Positions 33,056 to 42,278 of a stretch of DNA of 64,000 nucleotides are shown in pieces. Made by a program: the position numbers and the translations under genes. The stretch's first letter is position 1. Every line of letters starts with the position of its first letter. Location: NCBI RefSeq assembly GCF_011059105.1, contig NZ_JAALLS010000001.1, positions 1 to 64,000 of the forward strand, given 5' to 3'. A model generated the notes under the pieces. It had not been told where the DNA came from and did not search any database. It saw only the letters and a program-made list of their open reading frames with translations. This stretch comes from Fodinibius halophilus (lineage in GTDB: Bacteria > Bacteroidota > Rhodothermia > Balneolales > Balneolaceae).

Positions 33056-34195
33056 TCAAGTTTCTGCTAGACCTTCTCTTTTCGAACTTTGTTCAGTATG
33101 CATAATTGAATAATTCCAGTGATCAAATGCAAATTTCCATCTCCTGTTTATTTTGGCTAAGTCGTTATCCCTGTAGGTATAATCTGATGATTTTCCGCTC
33201 TCTTTTTGACTTAAAAACTGCTCAAATTCGGGCTTTGCAGTATTTAATCCAGAGATCTCTAACTGTTCATAAACTTTTGATAATTCCTTAATTGGGTCTG
33301 TAATAAAGTGTTCAAACCTGATTTCTGCAAGTTGGTTCGTGGGCACCATGCCTTTCTGTTCAATATAACGAGACATCAACTTTTCATAGACCGCAATAAT
33401 AGCTTCTTCCCTCTCTTTTTTACTGTAATCCTGCAGGGCTAGATTATCCAGCAAGGTATTCCATAACTTTTTGCTTGAATAAAAAACATCATAGGGATTG
33501 CGGTGGATGAAAATAAACTTTGCATCGGGATAGAGCTCCAAGAGTTTATCAATACGACAACTATTTCCCGGGCTTTTAATAAGCAGTTGACGACCATCAT
33601 TTTTTAAAGAGGTCTTTTGTATGAGGTGCCGGTAATCGCGTTTCCATTGTTGGATTTCTTGGTCTGTTGCTGTTTCAAAAAACAGGTATTTATTAAAATA
33701 GTGCCATGCTTCTTGAGGGAATATATGTCCCCAGTGTAGGCTGGTAGGAGAGATCATGGTTGTGAGGGCAATTTCAATCTCACTGGGGCTATCCAGCTCA
33801 AGGTTTATTGACATGTTTTGAGCGTCACGAATGAGGCTGAGCGTTTGGGGTATCTTGTTGACCAGTGATTTTAACATATGTTCAGATCCCAAAAAGGTAT
33901 CCGGAAATACAACCTGGAATTTATTCATATACCCGAATTGGGGATCCTGGCTTAACAGGTACTGTAAAAAGCTGGTTCCACTCCGCCAATGACCAATAAT
34001 AAAAATGGGATCTTTGGTCAGGGAATGGGTATTAATCGCTTCCGAAAAGCGAAGTCGCTCGTAGAGTCGGAAAGGTTCTTGAATAAGAAGTTTAAGATAA
34101 AAGGCAGAAATTCTGCCAAAATTATCTGAAGAGAACCCATCATTTGCTTTTATTTGCCTGGTAAGATGTTGAATGGGGTGTTTTCGTGAGCTCAT
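33056..34195 (-). CDS. PAPS-dependent sulfotransferase family protein
   Basis: A 379-residue protein. The 5'-phosphosulfate loop is PIFIIGHWRSGTSFLQYLL (about residues 63-81) and the 3'-phosphate motif is FIFIHRNPYDVFYSS (about 228-242), preceded by KSPGNSCRIDKLL. It belongs to the Sulfotransfer_3-like group, which moves sulfate from PAPS to an alcohol or amine acceptor. The acceptor is unknown. The fatty acid hydroxylase gene follows after 61 bp, and a PlsC-type gene is divergent upstream, so a lipid acceptor is a reasonable inference. Confidence 0.87.
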   Translation of the reverse strand: MSSRKHPIQHLTRQIKANDGFSSDNFGRISAFYLKLLIQEPFRLYERLRFSEAINTHSLTKDPIFIIGHWRSGTSFLQYLLSQDPQFGYMNKFQVVFPDTFLGSEHMLKSLVNKIPQTLSLIRDAQNMSINLELDSPSEIEIALTTMISPTSLHWGHIFPQEAWHYFNKYLFFETATDQEIQQWKRDYRHLIQKTSLKNDGRQLLIKSPGNSCRIDKLLELYPDAKFIFIHRNPYDVFYSSKKLWNTLLDNLALQDYSKKEREEAIIAVYEKLMSRYIEQKGMVPTNQLAEIRFEHFITDPIKELSKVYEQLEISGLNTAKPEFEQFLSQKESGKSSDYTYRDNDLAKINRRWKFAFDHWNYSIMHTEQSSKREGLAET

Positions 34196-34364
34196 TACAA
34201 TGGATTGTTACGTAATTCCACTTATTTTATTGAGTTCATAAAAAAATGTTTTCTTACAAACTTGCCAATATGGTTTCTTTGACAAATAATAATCTACGAC
34301 AATAGCATAATCAAAAAAGGCATTAGTAACGAATTGGTTATTGAACTTATTAAAGCAGTAAAAC

Positions 34365-35741
34365 ATGAATGTTGATATTAGAGGGTGGACCTTTACGCAC
34401 TGGTGGGTTCGTCCGGTAGTAAAAGTGTGGTTTGAAACCTATCACAAATCTGTTACTTATTCCGGTGTCGAGCATATTAATTGGGACAAACCCATTATTT
34501 TTGCGCCATCTCACCAGAATGCATTTTCGGATGCGCTTTGCCTGATATTACCAACGAAATACACCAATAATAGATTTATTTATCCGCTTATTAGGGCTGA
34601 TGCATTTGGAAAAAACACGGCAATAGACTGGATTTTGACCGCTTTTCATATGCTCCCCGTCTATCGTCCCAGGGATCGGGTAAACCTGAAGGAGCAGAAT
34701 GAGTCGGTCTTTGGAGATTGTTATGATATTTTGGCGAAAAATAGAAATCTACTCATTCATCCCGAAGGCAATTGTATTCCTAAAAAGAAGGTAGGGCGCT
34801 TTAAAAAAGGATTGGCCCGAATTGCTTTAGGGGCAGAAAAAAGACATAATTTTGATTTGGGAGTAACGGTAATACCGGTGGGCATTAACTATCGCCAAAT
34901 AACGGAGGCCCGTAAAGGAATTCACGTAGAATTTGGTAAAGCAGTTCCTGTGAGTCAATTTGAGGAGAGCTATAGAGAACATGAGGCAACGGCAATTACG
35001 GATTTAACTCGCAGGGTAGAGGAGGCCGTGAGGGCAGTGACGGTAGATTACAATTCGGTTGAATATCAACTTGCCGAGCAGGTTGTGCAGTTGAAAAAGC
35101 AAAGTACTGCTGAAATAGATGTAACAGAGGGGTATAGTAGCAAAGAGGTAGAACTTGAAAAAGAAGTGATCGATGATTTAACGAACAATCTGTCTGGAAA
35201 AGAGAATCTCTTGAAGAGTACAAAACAGAATATGGCTAAGCTGCGTGATGAACTGGATAAGCAGCACATAAACTTTAACTATTCACTGGTGGATAAACAT
35301 TCAGTCAGGCGCCTTTTGGCCGAGGGTATAGGTTTTATTATTGCCTTACCCCTGTTTTTATATGGAGCAATTAACAATATAGTACCCTGGCTATTGATTC
35401 ATGCGTTTGCAAATGCTATTGAGGAGAAACAGTTTATAAGTTCAGCCCGAATGTTAATGGGACTTCTTACATTTCCTCTTTTTTATTTAGCGCAGGGTGC
35501 TGTTTGTTGGGGTGCTACAGGAAGCTTGTGGTGGACGGTAGCTTATATGGTATCGCTGCCATTTTCCGGTATCCTGAGCCTGAATTTGTATGAAAAATGG
35601 AAAGATTGGAAGCAGCAGATCCGGCTAAAACTGCCTTCCAAAGCTACCAACGACAAAATATCAGGATTGATAGCAAAGGTTCTTAATCCCTCGAAGAGCA
35701 ATTCTGCTGCTAAGCCTTTAACGGACTCGGCTCAGTCGTAA
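34365..35741 (+). CDS. PlsC-type lysophospholipid acyltransferase with membrane tail
   Basis: A 458-residue protein. The acyltransferase domain (about residues 30-240) has the catalytic motif APSHQNAFSDAL (about 46-57, the HX5D form common in this group), a YRPRD segment and the block LLIHPEGNCIP (about 127-137). A coiled, charged linker (about 250-310) leads to a C-terminal part with hydrophobic helices (about 325-345 and 365-415). It probably acylates a lysophospholipid or glycerol phosphate at the inner membrane. The last 24 bp overlap the convergent VOC gene. Confidence 0.87.
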   Translation: MNVDIRGWTFTHWWVRPVVKVWFETYHKSVTYSGVEHINWDKPIIFAPSHQNAFSDALCLILPTKYTNNRFIYPLIRADAFGKNTAIDWILTAFHMLPVYRPRDRVNLKEQNESVFGDCYDILAKNRNLLIHPEGNCIPKKKVGRFKKGLARIALGAEKRHNFDLGVTVIPVGINYRQITEARKGIHVEFGKAVPVSQFEESYREHEATAITDLTRRVEEAVRAVTVDYNSVEYQLAEQVVQLKKQSTAEIDVTEGYSSKEVELEKEVIDDLTNNLSGKENLLKSTKQNMAKLRDELDKQHINFNYSLVDKHSVRRLLAEGIGFIIALPLFLYGAINNIVPWLLIHAFANAIEEKQFISSARMLMGLLTFPLFYLAQGAVCWGATGSLWWTVAYMVSLPFSGILSLNLYEKWKDWKQQIRLKLPSKATNDKISGLIAKVLNPSKSNSAAKPLTDSAQS

Positions 35742-36773
35742 AAACTGGAGCATCCATTTTGGGATCGGTTTCTCCGGGGCTTTATTTCGTACATCCATAT
35801 ACCAACCTACACTTTTCAAAATGGGCAGCTTATGAGTCTCAACAAACTCAATAAGGGTTCCGTCGGGATCTTCAATATAGCTAAACCGGCCGGCAGCTTC
35901 TCCCATATCAAATGAATTTTTACTGTCTACCGTAAATTCAAATCCTTTTTCTTCGCACTCTTGTTTCAGTTGGTCCATTCCTTTGATATCAAAGCAAAGG
36001 TGGATGAAGCCGAGATCGCCCCAGTATCGATCTCTAAAAATCTTGCGGGGCTCCCGGTTTTGAACTTCTACAAGTTCTATTTTGCTGGGACCCAGAAGTT
36101 GGGAGAATGAACCCTTACGCGGTTTTCTGTGACTTAAAAGCACACGTCGTATCTTTTGGGAGCCTCCGTTGAGAGGAGCCAAATCGTCAAAAGTACCGGT
36201 TTCATCATATTCTACTTGGTCATATTCCAGGATATCTCTATAGAGGCTAAGTGAATGGTCAATATCAGAAACTCCAATCATACAGCCGGCAATGCCTCCC
36301 GTATGATATTTGCCATTCGAAAACCATGAGTTACCACTTACAATCTGGAAGATGAGGCCATGAGGATCTTTGACAAAGAAATGGGGTGCTCCTGATGGGT
36401 CTTCCTTGATATCAGTTATAATATTGACATCTTGAGACTGTAAGAACTCAAAAGTATTCGGCACATCTTTGCATTTTATGCGTGTCCCGAATACTCCCAG
36501 ATCACCAACCTTAATGTCAAAAGAAGCCGGTTGGGTATCGCGGCTGGTATATTGCCAAACTTCCAGGCCTCCTCCGCCTTGCATATTCATGGCAAGTGTA
36601 GCTGAACGACTTTGGACTTTGTCACCGGTATAATTGGTCATCAAATTAGCTTCAGCAGTATCCTGAAACACGCAGATATCCATGCCCAGGTTCTTTCTGT
36701 ACCAGTCAAATGCTTTTTCTTCGTTGGGGGTACCAACACCAATTTGCTGGATACCACTAATAATTTTTTTCAT
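35718..36773 (-). CDS. Two-domain VOC family protein (dioxygenase-like)
   Basis: A 351-residue protein with two vicinal-oxygen-chelate domains: about residues 5-130 (QIGVGTPNEEKAFDWYRKNLG) and about 150-320 (AGCMIGVSDIDHSLSLYRDIL ... LGFIHLCFDIKGMDQL ... YIEDPDGTLIEFVETHKLP). The C-terminal metal-binding His and Glu are visible in IHLCFD and LIEFVE. It resembles extradiol or 4-hydroxyphenylpyruvate-type dioxygenases in layout, but the substrate is unknown. The C-terminus overlaps the acyltransferase gene on the other strand. Confidence 0.85.
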   Translation of the reverse strand: MKKIISGIQQIGVGTPNEEKAFDWYRKNLGMDICVFQDTAEANLMTNYTGDKVQSRSATLAMNMQGGGGLEVWQYTSRDTQPASFDIKVGDLGVFGTRIKCKDVPNTFEFLQSQDVNIITDIKEDPSGAPHFFVKDPHGLIFQIVSGNSWFSNGKYHTGGIAGCMIGVSDIDHSLSLYRDILEYDQVEYDETGTFDDLAPLNGGSQKIRRVLLSHRKPRKGSFSQLLGPSKIELVEVQNREPRKIFRDRYWGDLGFIHLCFDIKGMDQLKQECEEKGFEFTVDSKNSFDMGEAAGRFSYIEDPDGTLIEFVETHKLPILKSVGWYMDVRNKAPEKPIPKWMLQFLRLSRVR

Positions 36774-37064
36774 AAACTGCTTATGATTTGAAATGAGATT
36801 CTACTTTTGCCAAGAGCCAAAACAATGTATACCAGTTATAATGGGAGTTAGCCTCGAAGAAAATTAGCTTTATAAATAATATAATTTCTTGGCAGTATCT
36901 ACAACTTTTCCGATGAGGTGTATGGGGACTGAGAGCTCATTTTTAAATGCTTTTATATAACAAACCATTTTAATTGTGATAGAATATGCTAACTGGTACT
37001 TTCAACCCCGGAAATAATACGTTATTACCAATGAGAGAATATTCAGTAATAATTTCTAAGACTA

Positions 37065-38615
37065 ATGTCAGAAATAAGTAGTACACAAAAGCGATGGGCG
37101 CTTGCGGCCACTATTATTGGTTCAAGCATGGGCTTTATTAATGGGTCTGTAGTAAATGTAGCATTGCCTGCTATTCAAAGTTCGCTGGATGCCACCGTCT
37201 CCGATATGCAATGGGTAATTAGTATCTATACGTTTATCCTTGGTACATTGATTTTAACCGGGGGATCAGCGGGGGATTATTACGGGCGGAAACGAGTATT
37301 TGGCACCGGAGTTTTTATTTTCATGCTTGCAACCATTTGGTGTGGATTGGCCCCGGATGTCTATCAACTTATTATTGCCCGAGGGGGGCAGGCAGTGGGA
37401 GGTGCCATGATGATCCCCGGTAGCCTGGCCATTTTAACGGATCTTTATGAAGAAGGGAACCGGGGAAAGGCTATAGGCACGTGGTCGGGTTTTTCTGCTC
37501 TTGCTACTGCTGCGGGCCCATTATTGGGCGGGGTGCTGGTAGATCAACTCTCATGGCGATTTATTTTTCTGATTAGTGTGCCTATGGCTATAACAGTGCT
37601 CATTATTTTAGTTTGGCGTATGCCCGAAAGTAAAGCTGCAGAAGATTCTGGCAAGCCCGACTGGCTAGGGGCATTGCTTGCCACCCTTGGGTTGGGGTTA
37701 ATCTGTTACGGCCTCATTGAAGCTTCAAAGCTGGGGATTGAGAATGCCATTGTGCTATCAACATTAGGGGTTGGGGTATTAGTGTTTTTTGGTTTTATAT
37801 GGGTAGAAGTCAGCATTGAAAACCCGATGATGCCCCCTTCTTTATTCAAATCTAAAACGTTTAGCGGAGCAAACCTGATAACGATCTGTTTTTACTTTTC
37901 GCTGGCATGCGTATTCTTTCTGTTACCCTTTAATCTAATTCAGGTGCAAGGATATTCGGCAACGGCAGCCGGGGCTGCTTTTATTCCTTTTCCGCTATTG
38001 GTGGGAGGGTTATCACGATGGTCGGGCGGTCTGATTGTACGATTTGGAGCACGCCCGTTGCTGGTAGTGGGGCCAATTATAACGAGCCTCGGATTTTTAC
38101 TGTTAGGGCTTTATGGGACTGGGAGTAGTTATTGGTACAACTTTTTCCCGGGTATATGTTCTCTGGGGCTAGGGATGGCCATCAGTTTTGCACCGCTTAA
38201 TACCACCGTGATGAGTGCCGTTGATCAATCTAATGCAGGTAAAGCGTCAGGTATCAATAAAGCGATTTCACGACTTTCGGGGATGTTGTCGGTTGCCCTG
38301 TTAGGTGCTTTGGCTATTACCATTTTTGGCCAGCAGTTAACCATTAATATGCAACAAAAGGAGATCCCCAAAACGATACAGCAAAAGATGAGTGCTGAAG
38401 TACCGAATTTGGCAAAGGCTGATATCCCGCAAGAGGTTTCCGGGGATGTTAAAAAAGAACTGGAAGAAAGTATTAAGGCCTCATTCTTGTATAGCTTTTC
38501 TACGATAATGTATATTGCTGCAGCTTTGGTACTTATGGGAGCGTTTGTTTCGGCTACAATGGTACGTTTTAAACCTGACAGCCCCGAATCACTTCCAGAT
38601 GAAAGAGGAGTTTAA
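37065..38615 (+). CDS. DHA2-type MFS drug/H+ antiporter
   Basis: A 516-residue membrane protein with 14 predicted helices. It has motif A, GGSAGDYYGRKR (about residues 66-77), and the antiporter motif C, ATAAGPLLGG (about 143-152), with NGSVVNVALPAI (about 26-37) near helix 1. Such exporters use the proton gradient to expel drugs or metabolites. A hydrophilic segment (about 425-470) lies between the last helices. There is no adjoining HlyD/EmrA partner, so it probably acts in the inner membrane alone. Confidence 0.92.
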   Translation: MSEISSTQKRWALAATIIGSSMGFINGSVVNVALPAIQSSLDATVSDMQWVISIYTFILGTLILTGGSAGDYYGRKRVFGTGVFIFMLATIWCGLAPDVYQLIIARGGQAVGGAMMIPGSLAILTDLYEEGNRGKAIGTWSGFSALATAAGPLLGGVLVDQLSWRFIFLISVPMAITVLIILVWRMPESKAAEDSGKPDWLGALLATLGLGLICYGLIEASKLGIENAIVLSTLGVGVLVFFGFIWVEVSIENPMMPPSLFKSKTFSGANLITICFYFSLACVFFLLPFNLIQVQGYSATAAGAAFIPFPLLVGGLSRWSGGLIVRFGARPLLVVGPIITSLGFLLLGLYGTGSSYWYNFFPGICSLGLGMAISFAPLNTTVMSAVDQSNAGKASGINKAISRLSGMLSVALLGALAITIFGQQLTINMQQKEIPKTIQQKMSAEVPNLAKADIPQEVSGDVKKELEESIKASFLYSFSTIMYIAAALVLMGAFVSATMVRFKPDSPESLPDERGV

Positions 38616-38643
38616 TCCCAGGCAACAAAATACTGCCCGGGAT
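38615..38643. terminator. Bidirectional hairpin between convergent genes
   Basis: ATCCC-A-GGCA ... TGCC-C-GGGAT forms a nine-pair stem with one mismatch between the MFS and alcohol dehydrogenase stop codons. It has no T-run, so strength is uncertain. Confidence 0.45.
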
Positions 38644-38650
38644 AAGGTGA

Positions 38651-39667
38651 TTAATTCATTTCCAGAACGACTCTGAATCGTGCTTCATTATTAATCATAC
38701 GGTCGTAAGCTTCGTTGGCTTGCTCCAGGGGAAATGTTTCAACTTTTGGAGTTATCTTTTTTAAAGCACTAAAATCAAGGGTGTCTTCCGAAGCTTTGGC
38801 ATCACCGCTGGGCCAGCCTGTAATAGATTTACGTCCGGTAATAAGCTGCATCGGTGATACTTCAATAGGATCAACGGTGGCAGCCACTACCATAAGTTGC
38901 CCGTTCCGCCCCAAACCGTTGACAATATTAGAGATTGCTTTACTGCTTGGAGCAGTGGCTAGAATAAGATCAGCCCCGCCGAGAGATTGTAATTTTTCAA
39001 CAGCATCTTCGGCTTCCGTATTGATATAGTGATCAGCTCCTAACTCTTTGGCCAGTTCCTTTTTTTGGGATCCACGAGAGAGTGCAACCACCTCGCATCC
39101 AAAGTTATGTGCGTATTGTACGCCCAGATGGCCAAGGCCACCGATGCCCTGAACAGCAACAATATCACCGGGTTCCAGGTCGCTGTTACGTAATGCATTA
39201 AAGGTAGTGATACCGGCACAGAGCAGGGGAGCGGCTTCCGCTGAATCCAGACTTTCAGGGATCGAGGCCAGGGCACTTTGCGGTGCAGTCATATACTCTG
39301 CATAGCCGCCATCGAAATGAATGCCCGTAACTTGCGCATTTTCACAATTAATGAAATCCCCGTTTCGGCAAGCCTCACATTCGTAGCAGTGTCCGCCGTG
39401 CCAGCCAACTCCCACGCGTTGGCCGTTGTTCCATGATGAAACCCCGCTGCCTGTTCCTTCAATAGTACCAATAACTTCGTGTCCGGGCACTCGCGGATAT
39501 TCAATACCGGGGAACGTGCCGTCTTTTACAAAGGCGTCACTGTGGCAAATGCCGCAGGCCTGTACCTTGATTAATACTTCGTTTTTGGACGGGGAGGGGA
39601 TCTCTTTTTCAACCGCTGTAAAGTCGGCTCCCGGCTGTGTAACTTGCATTGCATTCATACTGCTCAT
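38651..39667 (-). CDS. Zinc-dependent alcohol dehydrogenase
   Basis: A 338-residue medium-chain dehydrogenase. Catalytic zinc ligands are in CGICHSDAF (about residues 37-45) and GHEVIGTI (about 62-69). The structural zinc uses CYECEACRNGDFINC (about 93-107). The nucleotide site is GIGGLGHLGVQYA (about 174-186) followed by ALSRGSQKK, where Ser-Arg favours NADP. It reduces aldehydes or oxidises alcohols. It is convergent with the MFS gene. Alternative starts at the next two Met codons would shorten it by 3 or 6 residues. Confidence 0.92.
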   Translation of the reverse strand: MSSMNAMQVTQPGADFTAVEKEIPSPSKNEVLIKVQACGICHSDAFVKDGTFPGIEYPRVPGHEVIGTIEGTGSGVSSWNNGQRVGVGWHGGHCYECEACRNGDFINCENAQVTGIHFDGGYAEYMTAPQSALASIPESLDSAEAAPLLCAGITTFNALRNSDLEPGDIVAVQGIGGLGHLGVQYAHNFGCEVVALSRGSQKKELAKELGADHYINTEAEDAVEKLQSLGGADLILATAPSSKAISNIVNGLGRNGQLMVVAATVDPIEVSPMQLITGRKSITGWPSGDAKASEDTLDFSALKKITPKVETFPLEQANEAYDRMINNEARFRVVLEMN

Positions 39668-39867
39668 AAATAATATTAATATTCTTAATTAATCTTCTTA
39701 CTGCCTCGATTAACAGATTTTTTGTGCTAATCATTTGCAGGCCAAGGAACAAAAGCCTTCGATTGCACTTATATTATTTATTCGTGAGGACAACTCTTCT
39801 TATATTCTTGTGTTTTAAAAGCAGGAACTCAAAAGTAGTATTATTAATTCAACATTTGATATCGCTC

Positions 39868-42219
39868 ATGCGCAACATTGGTTTTTCATTTCAGTACTTC
39901 CGTTCAGCTATCATAGTAGTACTTCTATTATTGATCTTTGGTATTTCCCATAAAGTAGAAGCCCAATCATTTGATTATGAAGCGTACCCTAAACTTGATT
40001 TCGATTTTATTAACCTTACCCTTGATTTGGGTATCCAACCACAGAATTTACGGATTGATGGGGCGGCAACCTATGAAGTTGAAGCTAATATTAGTGGAGC
40101 AGATACACTTACATTATTTGCTTCTCATATCGATATAAGTTCAGTTTCAGTTGATGGAGAGTCAGCAGATTATTCCTTACATAATGATTCGCTTTTTATT
40201 CCCGTAGTTGATTCTGCTGAGATGGGCCAGCGTTTTAATGTGAATATCCGTTATTCAGGCAATCCAAATTTTGGGTTGCTGAAAAACCGGAGTGGAACCG
40301 TCTGGACCTCCATGCTTCCAAAAGCTCAGCGGCATTGGGTACCTGTGGTTGATCATCCCAATGTAGAGTTTAAGACTACATTTAATATTGCCGTTCCTTC
40401 CGGTTTCCAGCTTTGGGCAACGGGTAAGAAGTTAAAAGAGGAAATGGTATCAGTGGATGTTATGCGATATCAATTTACCTCTGAGGATGACATGCCGGCC
40501 TCAAGTCTTGCTTTTACTGTGGGTAAATTCAAGCAGGACTCTACTAAATATGGCGCAAAAAAAATTAACCTTGCGACAGAACAATCGCTTACTGATAGCG
40601 TAAACGCTCCGCAGTTGTTAGAGGCAACCCAAAAGTATCTGTCCGACTTGTCGGATCAGTTACAGGTCAGTTATCCCTATAACCAGCTAAATATCATAGT
40701 TACGAAAGATCATAATTGGGAGACAAAATCGTGGGGCGCTTCTACGATATTTCTATATCAAAATCGGGGTTCGCTGGAACTACAGCTACTACGTGGTATT
40801 ATCGGTCAGTGGTTTGGTGAATACCAACGAGTGCAACAGTGGAGTCAGGCTGATGCCCTAACTTTGTATCAGACTATGTTAATAAAGGAGCTGGCAGAAG
40901 GCGCTACGACTCTTGATACAACGGAAACCCCTAAGCATACTCTCGCTACTGTATATGATTATTTCGGGATTGCTCGCTGGAATCAATGGCAAAAGGGGAT
41001 AACAAGCTGGCAAAATGCTTCAATTCATTCATTCATCAAGGCGGAAGCATCTAATCTATTAACTGAACTCGGAAATGTAGTGTCTTGGGATACCTATGCA
41101 GATGCCTGGTACCAAGAGATTGGGCAGCCTTTGTTTGAACAACCAGCATTGCAAACTACAAAGAATGCAAAAGGTAATGAACGTTTGCAGGATTTGGTGA
41201 CATACAAAGTTGATTACGAACTAAATGAAGCTGAGGGACAGTTAAAACTTCGGTTTGAGGCTGTACATGGGGTATACAAGGATCTTGTTACGATTACAGC
41301 TGATGAAGTATATCCCAACAAAAAAGAATCAGCGGAAGTGACATTTACAGGCAATGAAGATGCCGTAGTTCTCCAGGTAGATCCTATGATCAGTACGTTA
41401 CAATTGAACGCTCCCGATCATCCTGAACTTATTTTGGAAGAGTATAAACCGGCGCCATTTCTAATTTATGAATTACGAAATGGAGATACGGTAGAAGAGC
41501 GTGCTGCAGCGGCAAAGAAGTTAGGGACTCATGCTGAGAATCCGGATCTGCAGCTGGCAATCAGGGATTTCATGAATAAAGATTTATCCCCAAAAGTTGA
41601 GGCTGCTTTGCTTCAGTCGTTAGGTGATATTACCGATGGAGCAGCAGGCACCCAACAGATCTTCCTGGATGCCTTGAAAAGTGAAAATCAAGCGATTAGA
41701 GAAGCAGGTTTAATGGCCCTTCAAAACTATAAGGGAACCAGTACGGTAGTGGCGAGCGTGAAATCGGTTGCCCAACGAACAGAGCATCTTGCACTTTTTC
41801 AGAAAGCGACACAAGTGCTTACTGCCCTAATGTCAAAAGATCAGTTTGTTGGCTTTACAGAAACCGTGGTTCAGCAAGATTCAGTAGGAAACAGAGCCAT
41901 ATTTGTGATTCAGGAATTAGCTAATATGGGAGCCATAAAAGAGGCTATTGAGAGGGCAGAGCTGTTTATTACTGAGGATTATAGTTATGAAATTCGTCAG
42001 CGGGCATTACACTGCCTTATTCAGCACGATCATACGCCCAGCGATTGGCTTAGCAGGGCTCGTGAGTTACTGGAAGATCCTGATCCGCGTATTCGATTTC
42101 TCATTGTAGAGGGATTGAGAAAGAACAGAAATAAAGAGATTACCGATTACTTATCGGCATATATACAGGACGAATATGATGCCCGGGTATACCAAAAAAT
42201 TGGACAGGTCTTAGAGTGA
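39868..42219 (+). CDS. M1-aminopeptidase-like protein lacking the zinc site, with HEAT-like repeats
   Basis: A 783-residue secreted protein starting MRNIGFSFQYF, with a signal peptide ending in HKVEAQ. A longer frame from 39724 adds 48 residues before it and is not needed. The N-terminal half has M1-peptidase character (beta-sandwich, then RIDGAATYEVEA and HWVPVVDHPNVEFKTTF). The zinc-binding HEXXH is absent: the matching segment reads RGIIGQWFGEYQ at about 40793-40828, retaining only the QWFG that follows the motif. The GAMEN exopeptidase motif is replaced by WGASTIF. The C-terminal third (from about 41460) has HEAT-like helical repeats. It is probably a non-catalytic binding or scaffold protein. 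Confidence 0.75.
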   Translation: MRNIGFSFQYFRSAIIVVLLLLIFGISHKVEAQSFDYEAYPKLDFDFINLTLDLGIQPQNLRIDGAATYEVEANISGADTLTLFASHIDISSVSVDGESADYSLHNDSLFIPVVDSAEMGQRFNVNIRYSGNPNFGLLKNRSGTVWTSMLPKAQRHWVPVVDHPNVEFKTTFNIAVPSGFQLWATGKKLKEEMVSVDVMRYQFTSEDDMPASSLAFTVGKFKQDSTKYGAKKINLATEQSLTDSVNAPQLLEATQKYLSDLSDQLQVSYPYNQLNIIVTKDHNWETKSWGASTIFLYQNRGSLELQLLRGIIGQWFGEYQRVQQWSQADALTLYQTMLIKELAEGATTLDTTETPKHTLATVYDYFGIARWNQWQKGITSWQNASIHSFIKAEASNLLTELGNVVSWDTYADAWYQEIGQPLFEQPALQTTKNAKGNERLQDLVTYKVDYELNEAEGQLKLRFEAVHGVYKDLVTITADEVYPNKKESAEVTFTGNEDAVVLQVDPMISTLQLNAPDHPELILEEYKPAPFLIYELRNGDTVEERAAAAKKLGTHAENPDLQLAIRDFMNKDLSPKVEAALLQSLGDITDGAAGTQQIFLDALKSENQAIREAGLMALQNYKGTSTVVASVKSVAQRTEHLALFQKATQVLTALMSKDQFVGFTETVVQQDSVGNRAIFVIQELANMGAIKEAIERAELFITEDYSYEIRQRALHCLIQHDHTPSDWLSRARELLEDPDPRIRFLIVEGLRKNRNKEITDYLSAYIQDEYDARVYQKIGQVLE

Positions 42220-42231
42220 GGCACAAAATAT

Positions 42232-42267
42232 AAAAGTACTGAGCGGTTGATACCACTCAGTACTTTT
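42232..42267. terminator. Bidirectional terminator
   Basis: AAAAGTACTGAG and CTCAGTACTTTT form a perfect 12-bp stem with a 12-nt loop, followed by TTTTAATT on the plus strand and by TTTTATATTTTG on the minus strand. It serves the M1-like and ABC permease genes that converge here. Confidence 0.8.
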
Positions 42268-42278
42268 AATTACGATAT

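Noticed and set aside
37065-39667. MFS exporter and alcohol dehydrogenase as a drug-resistance or solvent island
   Set aside because: They are convergent single genes with no shared regulator or repeat boundary; ordinary chromosomal neighbours.
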